This document shows positions 5,469 through 5,788 of a stretch of 5,788 nucleotides of DNA, piece by piece. The DNA comes from Terriglobia bacterium (GTDB lineage Bacteria; Acidobacteriota; Terriglobia; UBA7540). The stretch spans positions 1 through 5,788 of the forward strand of contig JASIKV010000383.1 of the NCBI GenBank assembly GCA_030049455.1, in the 5' to 3' direction. The translations under genes and the position numbers were made by a program. The notes under the pieces are model-generated. The model searched no databases and had not been told where the DNA came from. It saw nothing but the letters and a program-made list of their open reading frames with translations. The first letter of the stretch is position 1, and the number at the start of each line of letters is the position of its first letter.

Positions 5469-5788
5469 ATGGGGGCAACTACACTTCTGCTTCTGGCGCT
5501 CCATGTGATCGCGCCGCCGGCGCAAACTTCCGCAGGCGTCGTGCTTCAAGTCAGCGGCGCAGTAACGCAACCCTTAAATCTAACCCTCGCGGACCTGGCT
5601 GCTATGCCGCGGACCAAGGTCACGGCGAGCGCGCATAACACCTCCGGAACCTTCGAGGGCGTGACCCTGACCGAAATTTTGCAGAAAGCCGGCGCGACGC
5701 TGGGGGCGCAGTTGCGCGGGAAAGCTATGGCCACCTACGTTCTGGTCACCGCCAAGGATGGCTACCGCGTGATTTTTGCGCTGCCCGA
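5469..5788 (+). CDS. Exported molybdopterin-binding oxidoreductase-like protein (partial, 3' end outside window)
   Basis: 106 codons are visible before the window ends. The N-terminus has a hydrophobic signal-like segment (TTLLLLALHVIAPPAQ). It is followed by a domain with the patterns LTLADLAAMPRTKVTA, TFEGVTLTEILQKAGA, LRGKAMATYVLVTAKDGYRVIFALP. This is the typical order of short, about 160-residue periplasmic proteins annotated as molybdopterin-dependent (sulfite-oxidase-like, YedY-related) oxidoreductases. They keep only part of the larger fold, and whether they bind cofactor is generally unclear. The motifs that could settle this lie downstream. ATG 5469 is chosen because the codons between the alternative in-frame ATG at 5448 and 5469 include CTA, TCT and AGG, unlike most of the gene. 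However, the 5448 start would add an Arg before the hydrophobic core, making a better Sec signal. Neither start has a Shine-Dalgarno. The gene is divergent from the M1 peptidase. Confidence 0.8.
   Translation, partial: MGATTLLLLALHVIAPPAQTSAGVVLQVSGAVTQPLNLTLADLAAMPRTKVTASAHNTSGTFEGVTLTEILQKAGATLGAQLRGKAMATYVLVTAKDGYRVIFALP

Overview
The window looks like a piece of a GC-rich bacterial chromosome, most plausibly from an Acidobacteriota-type organism. The clues are a secreted protein with the 'SGTW-L' lipocalin-like pattern common in that phylum, a long secreted M1-type metallopeptidase with an extra N-terminal region, and tandem 8-bp ATCGGGTG-type units between genes. This is an inference from protein style; no rRNA or other phylogenetic marker is present.

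Left part, + strand (1-2333). The window opens in the last codons of a gene ending in two zinc ribbons, of the kind found at the C-terminus of SPFH/YdjI-like proteins. After a 99-bp gap holding four 8-bp repeat units and a small dyad comes a 458-residue cytoplasmic protein of unknown function. I read it as two PH/GRAM-like beta domains, a helical middle, an Ala/Glu-rich linker and a C-terminal domain. Twelve bases later, with a good ribosome binding site, follows a secreted lipocalin-like protein carrying a long Gly/Ser/Ala/Gln-rich insert. The last two genes are probably co-transcribed.

Right part, - strand (2367-5297). An 808-residue secreted M1-clan zinc metallopeptidase has intact zinc ligands and catalytic Tyr but lacks the GxMEN exopeptidase motif. 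It is followed 60 bases downstream, in the same direction, by cyanase (cynS) with all three catalytic residues. The two may share a transcript. cynS converges on the lipocalin-like gene with only 33 bp between them and no clear terminator.

Far right (5298-5788). A divergent intergenic region of about 170 bp separates the peptidase from a + strand gene that runs off the window. Its product is an exported protein resembling the small periplasmic molybdopterin-binding (sulfite-oxidase-like) oxidoreductase domain.

I saw no RNA gene, CRISPR array, insertion sequence, attachment site or origin. The gene content is mostly recognisable. The more unusual signals are the hairpin that places the peptidase Shine-Dalgarno in its loop, a terminator-like element inside the peptidase gene, the missing GxMEN motif, the cyanase placed without its usual partners, and the uncharacterised zinc-ribbon/PH-like gene pair.
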